This document shows positions 10,641 through 23,979 of a DNA stretch of 64,000 nt, one piece after another. Position numbers and translations under genes: made by a program. Source of the stretch: Delphinapterus leucas (taxonomy: Eukaryota; Chordata; Mammalia; Artiodactyla; Monodontidae); assembly GCF_002288925.2 (NCBI RefSeq), contig NW_022098076.1:66939964-67003963 (forward strand), in the 5' to 3' direction. The notes beneath the pieces are model-generated. The model was given only the letters and a program-made list of their open reading frames with translations. It did not search any database and had not been told where the DNA came from. Numbering within the stretch: position 1 is the stretch's first letter; every line of letters starts with the position of its first letter.

Positions 10641-13250
10641 TTACGACAGGAGGTGCTGCTACTGGTAGATTTCATGGCAGCCAGGAGTCATCCCTGGCAC
10701 TGAAGACACAAGGTCCACACGCAGCAAGACTTGATTCTGAACTCCCTTCCACACACATCCACATGGGACTCCCTGCCCGGGCTAGCCCTCACCCTCTGCT
10801 GCTCTGCTCTGGATTCCAGGAGATTGGCCCTTGGCAAGCCATGTTTCCCAGGGTATTTCTCCCCCTCCCTCTCTGCATAGAGCAGTGTCTCTGGCATCTC
10901 CTCTGTGGCTCCAACTCCCACCAGACAGTCCCACAGTGGTTTTCTACCAGATGACCCTCGTGCCTCCTGCACTTTGGTAAAAGAGCACTTCTTCCCTGTT
11001 GAGTTCCAGTTCGGAAGTATCAGTGGCTTCCTGCTGTTGCTATTCTTTGAGTTATCTCGCCATCCATTGTTCGGCTTCTCAGCTCTTCCATCTCCTGTGT
11101 AAACAGTTACCTGCATTACATTCCCCCAATTCAAATACTCAGCATGGTTTCTATTTTCCTGGTAACACTTTTATAGTACACTGCTATAGTTCCTACTTGT
11201 CAGGACTGGCTCAGAAACTGGGGCAGTTCTAGGCATTGGATGGAGCCCATGCACAGAGGCTGGAAGGTGGAGGACGCATCAGCAGGGATTTCTCCAAGAG
11301 GATACCAGAGATTGTATTTTTGTTCTCTACTTGTTGACATCTTGTTGGTCTATCTTGTTAGCAAATTAGCACTTCCCTCCAATACATTTCTTGCCCATGG
11401 CTCACCTGTTTTTCAGGTGGACCTTTGCAAGCTGTCAAGACTGGAGATGCTTTCATCACATGGTTCTTCAGCTACTGTCATGACACTAAGCTACTAATTG
11501 GATGTGTCAAACTGTCACATATTTTCCAAAAAAAAAAGTGCTTGTCTCTATGAAGTGGTTGGGGAAACAGTGACTTCGGAGTGCAAAATGGGATACTCCA
11601 ACATCGGGAAGCCTTCAACAGCCTGTGGGTATCCCCTGGGATCCTGCCAACCAGCTGGGGTGTGGGGAAGGAAGCCTTTACAGAGGCTTAAGAGAGGAAA
11701 AATGCCTGGTCAGCTCTAGCTCCAGTTTACAACAGGCTCTGGCTAACTGTAAAATCCATACTGAGTAGATCCCCAGGACTACCACAGAAGGACACCCATC
11801 TCTAGTTTGGCTGACAAACTAAGTCTTGGCTTTCAAGAGCCTTTGGCTTTAGGAGGGAAAACCAGGAGGCAGACTGCACCCACTGGCTCACTGCCCTGCA
11901 TCAAGGGACTTCTCCAGAGCTGCAATAGCTCTGAGTCACGTCTCCTTTCCTCAGCTCACACCACCTCCCTGGCAGGCTGATGGCCTGCCCTGATGGCAGG
12001 AGTAGAAGCCCCGCTGTCAGGGGGTGAAAGGCAACCAGGCAGTTCCCACTTCTCCTTCACTCTCTCTACGTGATAAATCACTTCAGCCAGCACTGTCGCA
12101 AAAGGACCTGGCAGCTAATGGGAGAAATGTAACCCAAAAAAAGAAGAAAAGGAAGAAAGAATCCTGTTAGTCACAGAGCTTTTCATCTGAACCACAGAAC
12201 AGGCTCTTGCTTTCTGTGGGAATAATAAAATCACAGTCCCGCACTATATTAGCTCCTCAAACAAAAGCAGCTCCCTAGAATGTAACTCATCAGGGCTTCT
12301 GAGCTGGATTTAGTTTTCACTGGGTAAAGGCAAAGGTTAAAATGAAAGACCCTTAAGAAAATCAGAGGTAAATAAGCTTGCTATCCAAACAAGGAAAACA
12401 CAGGCTGCAGGGCACCTCCGCCCTGCGGTCAATTCAACACCTGGCAAACAAACAGCATGGTCTCCGCCCAAGCTGGACTTTTCCCACAGTGGACTGGCAG
12501 CTTCAGAGGTCCAACAGAATGCCAGGCTGTCTCTCCGACCTGGGAAAATAGGGTGAGAAGGAAGGGCTGGAACAGATACCTCGTTCCGAAGAAAAAGCAC
12601 AACAGCTAAAAGTTATTATTAGAGAAGGACCTCAGAGCAGGCGGCTGGAGTTATTTTCAGGGTAAAGAAATATTCTTTGTGGAGAAGTGTTTAGGGAAAA
12701 AACACAAATAGTGCGTGAATATCACATTATAGGAACAAAATATTCTCTCTAAAATAAAGAGCTGGTATGGAATCAGTCGTTTTAACATCACATAAGCCCA
12801 GTGCATGCCACCGCAGCAGCAGGCGTGTGGCTCAGTACCCCATCTTACCATTCTTCATCCTTCCCTTCCCCATGCCACCTAGCTCCTGCTTCAGCAACCC
12901 CTTCCTCCAAAGGCATCCAGGACTCTCAGAATTCTCTGAGAAGAGTGTTCCTCTCCATTACTCATAGTACAGTGCTACTGACTTCCTATCCTCCCCTTCC
13001 CAGAAGTATCTGCTATGTAAGAATCCAGTGAAAATGAGCAATGCTTGGAACAAATAATGAATCACTCCTTGGAAAATTTCAGGAACTTGTAGAGATTTCA
13101 CAGGGGGATGAATGTCTCTTACCCATGTCCTAAATGATACTACGTATATACTATAAACTTGACCTCTTTTAGAGTATGAATTCCTGTTATACGGGTATGA
13201 GAACATTATTTTTAAGATACTGACTTTCAAAAGTTGAGATCACTACTTTC
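10641..13250. other. Intergenic, no gene recognised; possible old LTR at 10,980-11,230
   Basis: Several short open frames occur but none resembles a known protein. The segment at 10,980-11,230 ('tcagctcttccatctcctgt', 'caattcaaatactcagcat') has the look of an old LTR-type repeat, family unresolved. The remainder shows nothing I can name. Confidence 0.4.
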
Positions 13251-13267
13251 AGTCAAAATAGCCATGG

Positions 13268-13772
13268 ACCCAGCAAACCCACTACTGGGCATATACCCAG
13301 AGAAAACCATAATTCAAAAAGACACAGGCACCCCAATGTTCATTGCAGCACTATTTACAATAGCCAGGTCACGGAAGCAACCTAAACGCCCATCGACAGA
13401 CGAATGGATAAAGAAGATGTGGTACATGTATACAATGGAATAGTACTCAGCCATTAAAAGGAACGAAATTGGGTCATTTGTAGAGACGTGGATGGACATA
13501 GAGACTGTCATACAGAGTGAAGTAAGTCAGAAAGAGAAAAACAAATATCGTATTAACGCATATATGTGGAACCTAGAAAAATGGTACAGATGAACCGGTT
13601 TGCAGGGCAGAAATAGAGACACAGATGTAGAGAACAAAGGTATGGATACCGAGGGGGGAAAGTGTGGGGGGGCTGATGATTGGGATTGACATATATACAC
13701 TAATATGTATAAAATAGATAACTAATAAGAACCTGCTGTATAAATTCAAAACTTAAGAAAAAAATTTTTAAA
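13268..13772 (+). mobile_element. 5'-truncated L1 LINE, ORF2 end and 3' UTR
   Basis: It begins inside ORF2 (protein motifs MDPANPLLGIYPEKTII, FIAALFTIARS, STDEWIKKMW) and ends in 'gcagggcagaaatagagac' and 'aacctgctgtataaattc' plus an A-rich tail. The frame has a stop within the YYSAIK region (tag after 'acaatggaa'), so it is dead. A 13-bp duplication with one mismatch flanks it (13255-13267 and 13773-13785, core agccatgg). Confidence 0.9.
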
Positions 13773-14104
13773 AAAAGAGCCATGGGTCTAAAGGCCAGCA
13801 GAAAAATATTTGTGAATTTATTTACAACTTGTGTTCTCTTCCTTGTGTGTGAACTTTTAGACCGATAAAGGTATGGTAAAGTGTTTTCAATAACCAAAAA
13901 ATCCTTTCTAAACTCCTGTTTAATCTTGTCATACTTCTTTTCTACCAGTGCACAAAAATATTTTGGAAATGTTTTATCCACATTATGCTCTGGTCCTGGT
14001 AGGGGTAAAACACAATGGTTGACAGGTCTATGTCCATATTTACAATTGTGAGGGATTCATGCTGTAATATCGACATTCTCAGCCCTGACTACAGTAGACT
14101 ATTG

Positions 14105-14575
14105 CTAGAGACAGACACAATAATTCCCCTCAACTGCATGCTCTTTTTCAATGTGACTCCGCTACTCCTTCCATCAATAAGTGGAGTCTATTTCCTCTCC
14201 CTTTGAATCTGGGCTGGCTTTGTGACTTGCTCGACTCACAGTATTTGGCAGAAGGGACTCAGTGTGATTTCTAGGCATCCTCGTGGAGCCCCAAGCCTCC
14301 ATGTAAGGAAGTCCAAGCTGTACTGCTAGACAGAGTCTCTTAGAGGAGCCCCATGGTGCCCAGCTGACAGCCATCCCCAGACATGTGAGTGAGGCCATGT
14401 TGCATCCTCCAGCCCGAGTCATGACCAGCCAACACGTGTAGAGCAGAGGCAAGCCTTTTCCACTGAGTCCTGCTCAAATTGCAGGTCTACAGAATCATAA
14501 GCAAATTTCTGCTTTAATCTACTGTGTTTTGGGGTAATTTGTTACCTACCAGTAGATTACCAAAATACTGACCTT
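14105..14575 (+). mobile_element. MLT1-type MaLR LTR, degenerate
   Basis: 'cagacatgtgagtgaggcca', 'cagcccgagtcatgaccagc', 'caaattgcaggtctacagaa', 'tcataagcaaatttctgc' and 'tgttttggggtaatttgtta' follow the 3' half of MLT1-like LTRs in the plus orientation. The left end is uncertain. No proviral genes. Confidence 0.65.
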
Positions 14576-14749
14576 ATACAAAAATGACTGAATTGTGTAC
14601 AGCTACCCAGATTTGGTACACCAGAGATGAAATACTTGGCCTCAGAAAGCATAATCTGTCTCAATACAAAAATGTAAATAATCAAAGTCCAAATTATGCT
14701 CCGAATCAGAGACCACTCTCCCAATACCCGTGCTCCGCTTCTTCTACAG

Positions 14750-14928
14750 CAGTGGCCCTCAAAGTGTGGTCCTGGACCAGCAGTATCAACAACACATGAG
14801 AACTTGTTAGAAATGCAGATTCTTGGCCTCCTTCTGAAAGAGAAACTCTGGGGGTGGGGCCCAGCAAGCTGTATTTCAACAAGTCTTACAGGTTGAGTCT
14901 GATGCACGCTGAAGTTTGAGAACCACTG
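14750..14928. mobile_element. MER5A-type non-autonomous hAT element, nearly complete
   Basis: It has terminal inverted repeats cagtggccctcaaagtgtgg and 'aagtttgagaaccactg', with internal landmarks 'gagaacttgttagaaatgca' and 'ctgggggtggggcccagcaa'. An imperfect 8-bp duplication, ttctacag (14742-14749) and ttctatgg (14929-14936), fits hAT integration. It carries no transposase. Confidence 0.9.
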
Positions 14929-15439
14929 TTCTATGGCAATAACACTTCTGATGCTTAACTGGTATACCTGGCCACCTGGATAAAGACTAGGTAAGGAGGC
15001 TAGGTAAGGCCACGACTAAGTTCTGACCAGCAAAAAGTAAACAGAAATGGGAAAGTGGGTGTTCCCTTCTCTGCCTCTTTCACCTTCATGCTAGTTGGAA
15101 TTCAGATATGATGGCTGCAGCCCTGGAAAATGTCTTAGATCATGAGGTGATCCTGGGAAATGAATCCAGGCACAGCAGAGAAACAATATGGAAGGAGCCC
15201 AGGACCCTGATACTATGCAGCTGCCACATTAGTTCCAGACTGATTCCCTGACTTCCTGAACATGAGAGAGAAATCCCTATCTTAAGCTTCTGTTTTTAAA
15301 GTTTTCTGCCCCTCCCAGTTAAATCTGCTCCTAATATATAATTCGAATAAAGTAGTCCCCCTTCCCCTCACCAGCTGAGATGTTCTTTAATATAAGAATA
15401 TTTTTTCTTCACTTGTCACAAGTTATTCTTTAGATTGTT

Positions 15440-15590
15440 CAATTTTTTTAGTTGCCTATTAGCTGTCTCCTTATTTGACTAGAAGCTCCGTGAGGGCAGT
15501 TTTGCTTTGTTCATCATTGAATCCCCAGCATCCAACACACTTCAACCCTCACAACAGGGACTTGGTGAATATTTACTGAATCAAATGGAC
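15440..15590 (+). mobile_element. L2 LINE 3'-end fragment
   Basis: 'agaagctccgtgagggcagt', 'tcatcattgaatccccagca' and 'ttggtgaatatttactgaat' follow the L2 3' terminus. Confidence 0.75.
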
Positions 15591-15879
15591 AGATGAAAGG
15601 ATGGATGTAGGAAAACCACATTTTTTCCAGAGAGTCTTTAAGCACTGATAAAATGACCAAGCCTCAAATAATCTTTCTTTTACGTCCAGCAAAACTATCT
15701 CCCCATCACATCCTACCTCTGTTCCACAACATACTCTAAATATGAAGCAACGATAATGATAACTAACACTTTTACATACCTTAAAATGCACCAAAGACAA
15801 ATTCCAATAGAGGAGCATCCTACAATATAATACCTGAAGTACCTGAATATACTAAAGTACCTTTAGTACTCCTAAAACC

Positions 15880-16225
15880 TGTCAAAATCATCAAAAACAG
15901 GAAAGTCTGAGAAACTGTCACAGGGAACGTAAGAAGACCCAACCAGTAAATGTGACCTAGTATCCTGGATGGGATCCTGGAACAGAAAAGGACATTAGGT
16001 AAATGAGACTAAGGAAATCTGAATAAACTACAGACTTTAATTAATAATAAGATGTCAGTATTGGCTCGATAATTGTAACAAATATACCACACTGATGTAA
16101 GATGTTAATAATAGGGAAACCAGGCTTGGGATGGGGTGAGGGGAGGAGATGTAGGTATATATTCTCTGTACTATCTGCTCACTTCTGTAAATCTAAACTG
16201 TTCTAAAAAATAAAGTCTATTAATA
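15880..16225 (+). mobile_element. L1M 3' UTR fragment
   Basis: The landmarks 'gggatcctggaacagaaaag', 'aaggacattaggtaaatgag', 'gatgtaagatgttaataata', 'tctctgtactatctgctcac' and 'tctgtaaatctaaactgttc' end in 'taaagtctattaataaaag'. This is the 3' UTR and tail of an old L1. Confidence 0.7.
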
Positions 16226-17325
16226 AAAGAAATATGCCAAAGACTTACATATATTAACTCTTATTACGTATATTAGTTCTCATGAAGACTCAGATGGGAA
16301 GTATGATGAGCCCTATTTTACAGATACAAAAGAGTACATTAAGTTCAGTTTCCCCAAGTCCCTAAGGCTTAGAGTATATGCTTCTTCTGGATCAAAATAT
16401 ATTTCATTCAGTCATTCAAATAATGCATATTGATTACTGTGTGCCACCCAGAGACTGAGCTTAGGTGATTCTATGAAAAGAGTCAAAATTAGGAAGGGAG
16501 AAAGAACTTTGTATCTGTCTACTGAAATTTAAAGGGCACAAGCAAACATTTTAAAGCGTGCACAAGTCTAAAATGCGTTATATTTACATGTTGACAGCAC
16601 ATATACTCCTCCAACAGCTAGAAACAACTGAGCTTGACATCTAATTATCAAGAATAATTATTTAAATATGAAGCCACTAGCTGGCATAAATTTTTAAGAA
16701 CACATAAGTCATACATCAGAAATTACAAAGCTGACTGAGAGTGAATTTGTATCTTACCCCATGTACCAAAATAGATAAGGCTCTATCTCTGAGGACAATC
16801 CCTGGTCTATGCTGAAAGAACACCTCAAATGAGAAAAATCGCTATGTCACTGCATTCCTTTCTAAAGACTGTAAACTTCCTTAAATACTATTTTGGTTAG
16901 CAGAACACTAACATTTTCATTACTGATTACTCTGTTGATCAAAACAAAGATTTGGCACCTCGATTGATCTAATTCCTGACCCATGCAGTCTGACCATGAA
17001 ATGTTACCCATGCTCACTATGATAACGTGGTACACCGAGATGAAAATAAGCTTTGTTGAAATTTTTTTGCAAAATGTATTACCTATGGGGATTGACTTTC
17101 ATGCCCGGAACTGTAATCAACAGGTAGAGTCCAATCTAAATATCCACCTGAAACAATACCTAAAGGAGTATTTTGCATCTGTAACTTCATTGTTTCTCAT
17201 GATTCCTTTAGCTGCCTCACTGTATTTATCCTTAAAAGTTCAGCTGAGGCATTAGGTCCTTCACAAAGTTTTAGCCTACTCGTTGTGGGCCATGGCACCT
17301 TGCATGGACCTCAGTAATAGGATTT
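16226..17325. other. Intergenic; weak MIR-like piece, otherwise unassigned
   Basis: 'ttaactcttattacgtatat' to 'cagatacaaaagagtacatt' (about 16,245-16,380) weakly resembles a MIR in reverse. The remaining sequence contains no gene or repeat I can support. Confidence 0.35.
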
Positions 17326-17329
17326 ATCA

Positions 17330-18225
17330 CCATTCAGTAAAATTCAACAAGCACTGAATGAATGCAGATGAGGTACCATTCTGAGCACCTGGGAAACATC
17401 AGTGAACAAATGAAAGTTGCCTACCCTTGTGAGGAAAAATAGATGATACATAAACTATAATACGTAAGTAAATTTTATAGTATGTTATAATGATAAGTGC
17501 TATGGAAAAAGAAAACATGGAGTGGGTTAAGGGGTCTGGGGTGGACTAGGGTACAGAGGAAGGTTCAGGTTATAGTATTAATTAGGGTGGCAAGGTAGGC
17601 TTCTGTGAGAACAGGAGATTTGAGCGAAGACTCAAAGGAAGTGAGGGAATTATCTCTGTAGATCCCAAAAGAGGAGGCTTCCAGGTAGGGGAAAGAATTA
17701 GAGCAAAAACCCTCAGGCAGCTATATGCTTGGTGAGTTTGAGAAAAAGCCTGGAGGCCAGTGAGTCTGGAGCAAAATGCCCCAGAAAGGAGTAGGAGGGG
17801 AAGAGAGAAGTGAAGCAGGGAGCATCAATCATGGGGGTTTTGGGGGCCATTACAAACACTGGCTTTTACTCTATGTGAAATGGTGAGCTATTGCTGGGTT
17901 TTGAGTAGTGGAGGGACATGATCTGACTTATTTTGCAAGATTCATTCAGGCCATTATGTGGAGAATAAAATTGTAATGGAGCCAAGACAGAAGCAGAAAA
18001 ACCTATTAGGAGGTAATTATACGTTAGAGAGGATGATGCCCCAGGCCAGAGAAGTAATGTAGAGAGGGGTAGATGAGACCCAGAGATTGGATTTAGCGTC
18101 ATGGTAAAACAGATGTGGAGCATAACAAACAGAGGAGAGCCAAAGATGACTCCAGGGATTTTGTCCTGAGCAACTACTACAATGGAGGTGTCATGAACTA
18201 ACGTGGGAAGACCACGCTTCCATGG
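17330..18225 (-). mobile_element. L2 LINE, 3' part
   Basis: On the plus strand it opens with the inverted L2 3' end ('attcaacaagcactgaatg', 'catcagtgaacaaatgaaag') and continues into inverted ORF2 sequence ('gacatgatctgacttatttt', 'ggccattatgtggagaata', 'gatgactccagggattttgt'). It carries many frameshifts and stops. About 900 bp. Confidence 0.82.
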
Positions 18226-18709
18226 AATTCACGAAAGAATAGGAATTTGGTTGTTATCTGAAAATGTGCTGTTGATACTTTCTGGTAAGACGGAATAAGC
18301 ACAAGAAGAGTGGGTGTCAGTGGTTTGAAAGAAAATCTGGGATTCAGCAGAGGGGCACATTTTAGAAGCGCTCCATTTCAAATTCCCAGTACTTGATATC
18401 ACAGACAACACTGTGAGGAAAACACAGAAATTAATGTCTCTGAGTCTTAGAGTGATTCTGAAGAATTAGACTCTGAACATGAAAAAGTTCTAGAAATACC
18501 TCAAATAATTTATTTACATTTACCTTTTCATGCATGACCTGAGAATAAAATATTATTTTAAAAATCCATCTAGATAGACCTAAATTTTCAAGAAATAGAA
18601 AATAATTTTGGTGATAAGAAATCACCATGTAACAGTTTAACGGGGAGTGTTTTTCTTAGTGACACAAAAAATATATTTTAATTGGATACAATGAAATATT
18701 ATGATAAAA

Positions 18710-18845
18710 ATAACTAATATTTACTAGCCACAATGAGCCAGCGACAGTGCTAAGTGCTATATATGGAAATTTTTATTTCACTTCTCACAACAACCCTATG
18801 AAGTAGCTACCAATTTCACCCCGTTTAAGAGAAAGCTCAAAACAG
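18710..18845 (-). mobile_element. MIR SINE fragment
   Basis: 'actaatatttactagccaca', 'agtgctaagtgctatatatg' and 'tctcacaacaaccctatgaa' match the inverted 3' half of MIR. Confidence 0.72.
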
Positions 18846-18849
18846 TGAA

Positions 18850-21800
18850 GAAAACTTACGTGTCTTCTGTGTGTCCCATATGATCTTTGTGCTTTGCTGT
18901 TTTTTTCCCCTTGGAAAAAATATTATCAGCCTCTTATTTAATAATTTCTCACCTTTAAGAATTTTAAGAATGAAATCTTTAGCATGGGTCTTCCACACAT
19001 GCTCCACATGTTACCCCAAGCATGGCTGCTCTCTCTGCTACACATAGACCTCTAATTCCAGTCTTTTCTGTCCTGGGTTTTGTGTTTTGGGTTGTTTGGT
19101 TCCCTCTGATCAGGTCAAAAAACAGGCATAGAAGGAGGCGCAGGGCTAAAGGGATGAGTAAAATTTTGTCCCTGGGCTTGAGGCACTTACAGTCTAAAGG
19201 GTGACAATACATGAATGGGTGATTTACTTCCTTTCACGTGCCAGGTGCTCTGCCTCTGTGTGTGCAGCAAGCTCTGACAGTGAAGCTACAACTTAGGGCA
19301 AGCCCTAACAGAAAGAAAGAGGGGGTGTTTTCTCAACTCCTTCAGCTTCACACTGTATTACGGGTAATTCCAATAAACATTCCTGGGCTGCAGTGAGCCA
19401 CTCAGGGAGTGTTTTGATTATAGCTCTCTCATACCTTGTATCACGTAGGCCACAAGAGCATACGCTGTTTGTTTAACCTTGGACTAAAGATGACACACTA
19501 GGTTATACAAAAGTCCTGAAAATGATTCAGTTCCGGCTTCCCAGAAAAAATACGAGAAACTCTGACACACAACTACAAAAGCATTCTACTGGTTGGGCTC
19601 AAAATCCACAGTTACAAAAACCATTTAGCAATGTACCATAGAACAGATGTTAGTGACATTTACAGAGTATTAGACAATAATATATTAAATAGTAACATTT
19701 GCAGATTCATTATATGAATCTACACAGGGTAACTGTACTGGAGGGTAGGGAGTGGGGGGAAAAGGGATGTAGTCCATCCTGGAAAAGGATCAGTCTAGTT
19801 AGGGAGACTCTGTGAACCTAGAATAAGAACCAGGGCTGTAAGCACACCAAATTCTAGTAAATTCAATTCCATCTCACTGATGTTTATAACCCTCATTCAT
19901 AGTTTGAGAATACATGTACTAAGGGATCTCTTAAGAGGATCTCAGAACTGTGACAGTATCTGCTCAAACCAATGGATTACGATGAAACAAAGTTTTTCTT
20001 CCTGATCTACAAATGCAAGACCCTAATGATATAAAATCTGCTTGTGCAAGGAGGCATGAGCAAGTGCATCCTCTAAATTCAGTTGGCAAGAAGATATTTC
20101 CTGGGAAGAAGTAACACTGTCGTTAATGCAGTTTACAGAAACATAGACCAAATCACTGTCATTTTTGACAGGTCCCTTAAAAAAAAGTGTGTCAAATACT
20201 AAAATATAAGAATTTAGCTGACAGGACTAGATTCTTTGCTAAGAACTGTCTACACAAAGAAGGGACACTGGCAATCATGACACTGAGATTTTTAAGGGTT
20301 CTTATTCTCATCTGCAGCCTTGGGATGTATACAGATGAAAAGATTTAGTCTCTCCTTCCCAACCATCCTTACATATTCAAACAAGTAACTTCTTTCTAAA
20401 TTCCTTGTAGAAGGAGGGGGGTAAAAGTCTAGCTGGGAGGAACTTTTGAAAATAGACAGTGTCCCTTCCCCCACTCCATCTTTGGATGCTGATGGAAATG
20501 TACTGCGTGCGAAAAAGATAGAAAACTTGAGAACCACTCATTAAGTATCTGAACAGACAAATCAGATACCTTGATGCAGTCTTAGGAGATACAGTAACTC
20601 CTACCTCACAAGCTAACCTCCAATAGCCTTTCACTATGCAGAGATGGGATGCTTCTTAGAGTGCGGTTTGAACCCCTGTATCCTGTACCTGAGTTAGGAG
20701 TAGCAATTCCTGTTAGGGTATGAATCAGCTGTGTTGTTTTCCAGTGTCACCAAGGCAACATACATGACTGAACCACAACTAATACAGAGATCAGAAAAGT
20801 TTTATCAAGGTGAACATCAGCATTAAGATTGATAGAATTAATGACCACTTCATTCTTTTTATCCATGTATTGAAAGAAATGTTACTCTTCTGGAGAAGAA
20901 ATGTGCTCTGGTACTTCTGAAGTACATCCTATGATAAATTATATTTTACTTCAGCACAGTAAGCATCAGTTTTTAAGCCACAAAAGACATTAGTGTGGAT
21001 GTTTTCTTTGCTTTCTTTGAATAAGCATCAGGTAGCAAAGGCATAAAGCCTGAAGGGAAAGGACCTAAGAACCTAGTAAGACAGTTAAAAAGGCAAGAGA
21101 AACCCTATCTTGTTATGTTATTATTACTAATGCCTTAGATATTTGACTATTAACACTAGTATGAGAGTACTGCAGTCAAAACTGCGGAATTTGGATAGGA
21201 CTGCAAAAAAGAAAGCAGTTATCCTTAGAAAGTCAAATGTCTCCACCTTCTCGGGGTTACTAATGCTGTTTCCCATGGCTTCTTGGAAAATACCACTGTT
21301 TTATCTGGTCTCTTTCCAGGTGCTTTATTGAGAGAGTAAGATGAAGGAAGAGGAAAATATCATAAACAACTTTATTGTGGAAGGACAGCAAATGCTGACC
21401 TCAATATGCTTCTGTTCTTTCTACATAACATTCTCATATTTATAATTGTGGAGGAAGAAGGACGGTCAGAAAATGTGGCATTGGTCATTTGCGGATTGTT
21501 CTAGCACAATAATTCTCAAATATATTCATCCTCAATCCTTCCCTTTATACTCTAAATCAGTGCTTCTAAAACTATCTGTGGTGAAGGACCAAATTTTAAA
21601 AATTCCAATCTACTGCAAACTTTTGTAAATTACAATAGAAATGAGTTACTAGAAAAGTAAATTAAAAAAACCCAAAATATACAAAACATAAACCCCCAAA
21701 TTTTGTATGATTGATTTCAACAGACACAAAATACTCTGCCGAACTGCTATTAAAGTTTATAAATGCTTATTCTCAACTTCTATACTCACCTTGTGGCAGA

Positions 21801-22210
21801 TGGGTAACAAACTATTCCCAACTACAGTCTGAAAAGGACCATCCTAATCACGCACATATCCACAAACACAGGACACATATACACCCCAGAAGCACACACA
21901 AACACATCAAAGTAAAGCTAAATTTCTATCCATTTAAAAAATAATTCAAATTTATATTAAATTATATTACATATTTCTTTAGATCTCACTTCATACAAAA
22001 AAAGCCGATGAGAAAACAGCAGTCTCCTACCCCAACTCTGTCTTCCAGTGCCTTCTCAGAGTGGCAGCTATCTAACAATCAAACCTGTCGGAAAAGCTGT
22101 TAAGGCCAATCTCCCCTCCCCCCAGTCTGACCTTCCTCCTGGGGCTCTCTTCTTCTCACAGCTGCTGACCTGGGTATTCCCTCTGCCTCCTTCTATGCAG
22201 GGGTTCCCTT
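18850..22210. other. Intergenic, no gene recognised
   Basis: These 3.4 kb lack any repeat I can name with confidence. Short open frames at 19,000-19,200 and 20,290-20,630 have no recognisable family. A segment near 21,555-21,640 ('cagtgcttctaaaactatct') may be a decayed DNA-transposon end. A CA-rich stretch lies at 21,840-21,910. Confidence 0.4.
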
Positions 22211-22214
22211 TGAG

Positions 22215-22625
22215 AAAGACTGTACTACTGTTTGAAATATTTGCAGCTCCTGCCTTGGGGTCGATTATATCAATATGTGCCCCATGGATGTCAGGCTTGA
22301 TTATGACTTGTGAGGTTCCATCCTATGGAAGGATTTTACATTTTTGCCTTGTTAAACTCAGAAGTGACCATGTGACTTGTTTGGCCAATGACATGTGGCA
22401 TTCCAAGGTGGAAGCTTAAGAGATTATCATCTCTTTTCCCTCCACCACAAGACTAGCAATTTCCCAGATAAAGGATGCTCCATCAGGCTGGGTCCCATTA
22501 TGAAGGTGACAAGGAGCAGAACTACACGATGGACACATTGGGTAAAAAGAAATAAACCTGTACTGTAAGCCATGGAGAGTTCGGTATTGTTTGTTACTGC
22601 ATCATAGCCTAAGCTGACAGATAAC
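22215..22625 (+). mobile_element. MLT1-type MaLR LTR, degenerate
   Basis: 'tcatcctatggaagg'-type text (here 'ttccatcctatggaaggatt'), 'ggccaatgacatgtggcatt', 'aataaacctgtactgtaagc' and 'gtttgttactgcatcatagc' follow old MLT1 LTRs in the plus orientation. The 5' boundary is unclear. Confidence 0.55.
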
Positions 22626-23029
22626 ACTCTTGATTCCTAGATCTTCTTTTTTTGGTTTTACCACCTCATTTTGGTAATGCATATCTTCTAGTAGTTTCCT
22701 GAGAAAGTGTTCATGACAAGAAAGATCTAATATGTCTGAAAATAATAGAATACTGAATTTGAAATAATTTTCCCACAGAATCACAAAGCATTAAGACATT
22801 GTCTTCTAGTTTCCAATGATGCTGTTGAGAAGACCACTGTTGTTTTTATTTCCAGTCCTTTGTATGTACCTTCATCCCCTGCCAGAGGCTTTTAATAGGT
22901 TGTGGTCGTGTGCTCTGATATGGGCCTTTTTCAAGAGATTTGAATATCTTTTTCAATCTTAATTCTCATGTTTTTCAAATCTAGGAAAGAATCTTCAATA
23001 TTTATTCCCCTTAAGATCATCTTTTAAAT

Positions 23030-23205
23030 AAGAATTTAGTTGTATCAAAGTTATACATGCTCAAAGTTTGCAAAGTCAAAGCTCTCTCAATGAATATTTA
23101 CCCTTCCCCAGAGATAACCACTGTGAATTTTTTTAGCTAATTCTTTGGAATTGACCTCCACGTCTCTACACACGTTTTAATTGTGGTAACTTGGTATTTC
23201 TGTTG
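23030..23205 (-). mobile_element. L1M 3' UTR fragment
   Basis: 'caaagttatacatgctcaaa' followed by 'ttccccagagataaccactg' and 'ttggaattgacctccacgtc' resembles old L1M 3' UTR sequence in reverse, as at 38,385 and 51,080. The flanking 22,630-23,030 and 23,210-23,970 contain nothing I can name. Confidence 0.45.
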
Positions 23206-23979
23206 TAGGCATTACTTACTGATTTTCACTATGGAAATGAGGATTTACTCTCCTCCTTCTTTGCATGCCCACCACATACGTGCTCCTTTCCCTATATATC
23301 ATAAATTTAATTAGATTAATAATGACTATTTACATTATTGGGACCTTGTATTCTAGTTAGATTTGAGCCATATGATAACTGTGAATACTTTTCCTCTCCT
23401 GCCAAACCTTTTGTTTTCCCTGGAGTTAATAATTGTATTGTTCTCTTCGTTTACTTAGTTTCCTAAGTGCATATCACCAATTCAAAATTCTCTACTACTT
23501 GTTTAAATCTCTCAATACATCCATACATATCAGACTTTCTGTTTGGTGGTTAGTTGGTTTCTCTCTTTCATGCAGAACAATTTCCTTAAATTCACAGGAG
23601 TATCCCCAAACGGAGGTCCTTTCTCCGCATTTCTCAAGATAGAAGGATTGAATATATTTTAGTTAGAGGTTTGTTCGCTGGATTTATAACTTTTCAATAT
23701 TTGGACAAATGTTCTGTAGGCCTCTCTTGGTACTCTTTTCCCAGGCTCTGCAAATGGGATAAAGCAGGCATGGCCTCTAATTCCTGAACCCTTCTGGATT
23801 TCTGTCAGGCAAATTGGCTTCCTTCTCACCGGTCTCTCCTCTGCAGACACTTAGGTACCAGCTTCTCCCACTCTGCCAAGTCAGCTACCCTTCCTCCATC
23901 TATCCTGTCTTCTAAGCATGTGCTGAATTCTCTCAACTGCTACTGTCTGCTTTTCTGTTCTTTTTTGTCCTTGAGGGCT

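Noticed and set aside
10577..11134. Overlapping 125- and 148-codon frames on opposite strands
   Set aside because: No recognisable domains, overlapping opposite-strand frames, and repeat-like surroundings. No evidence for a gene.
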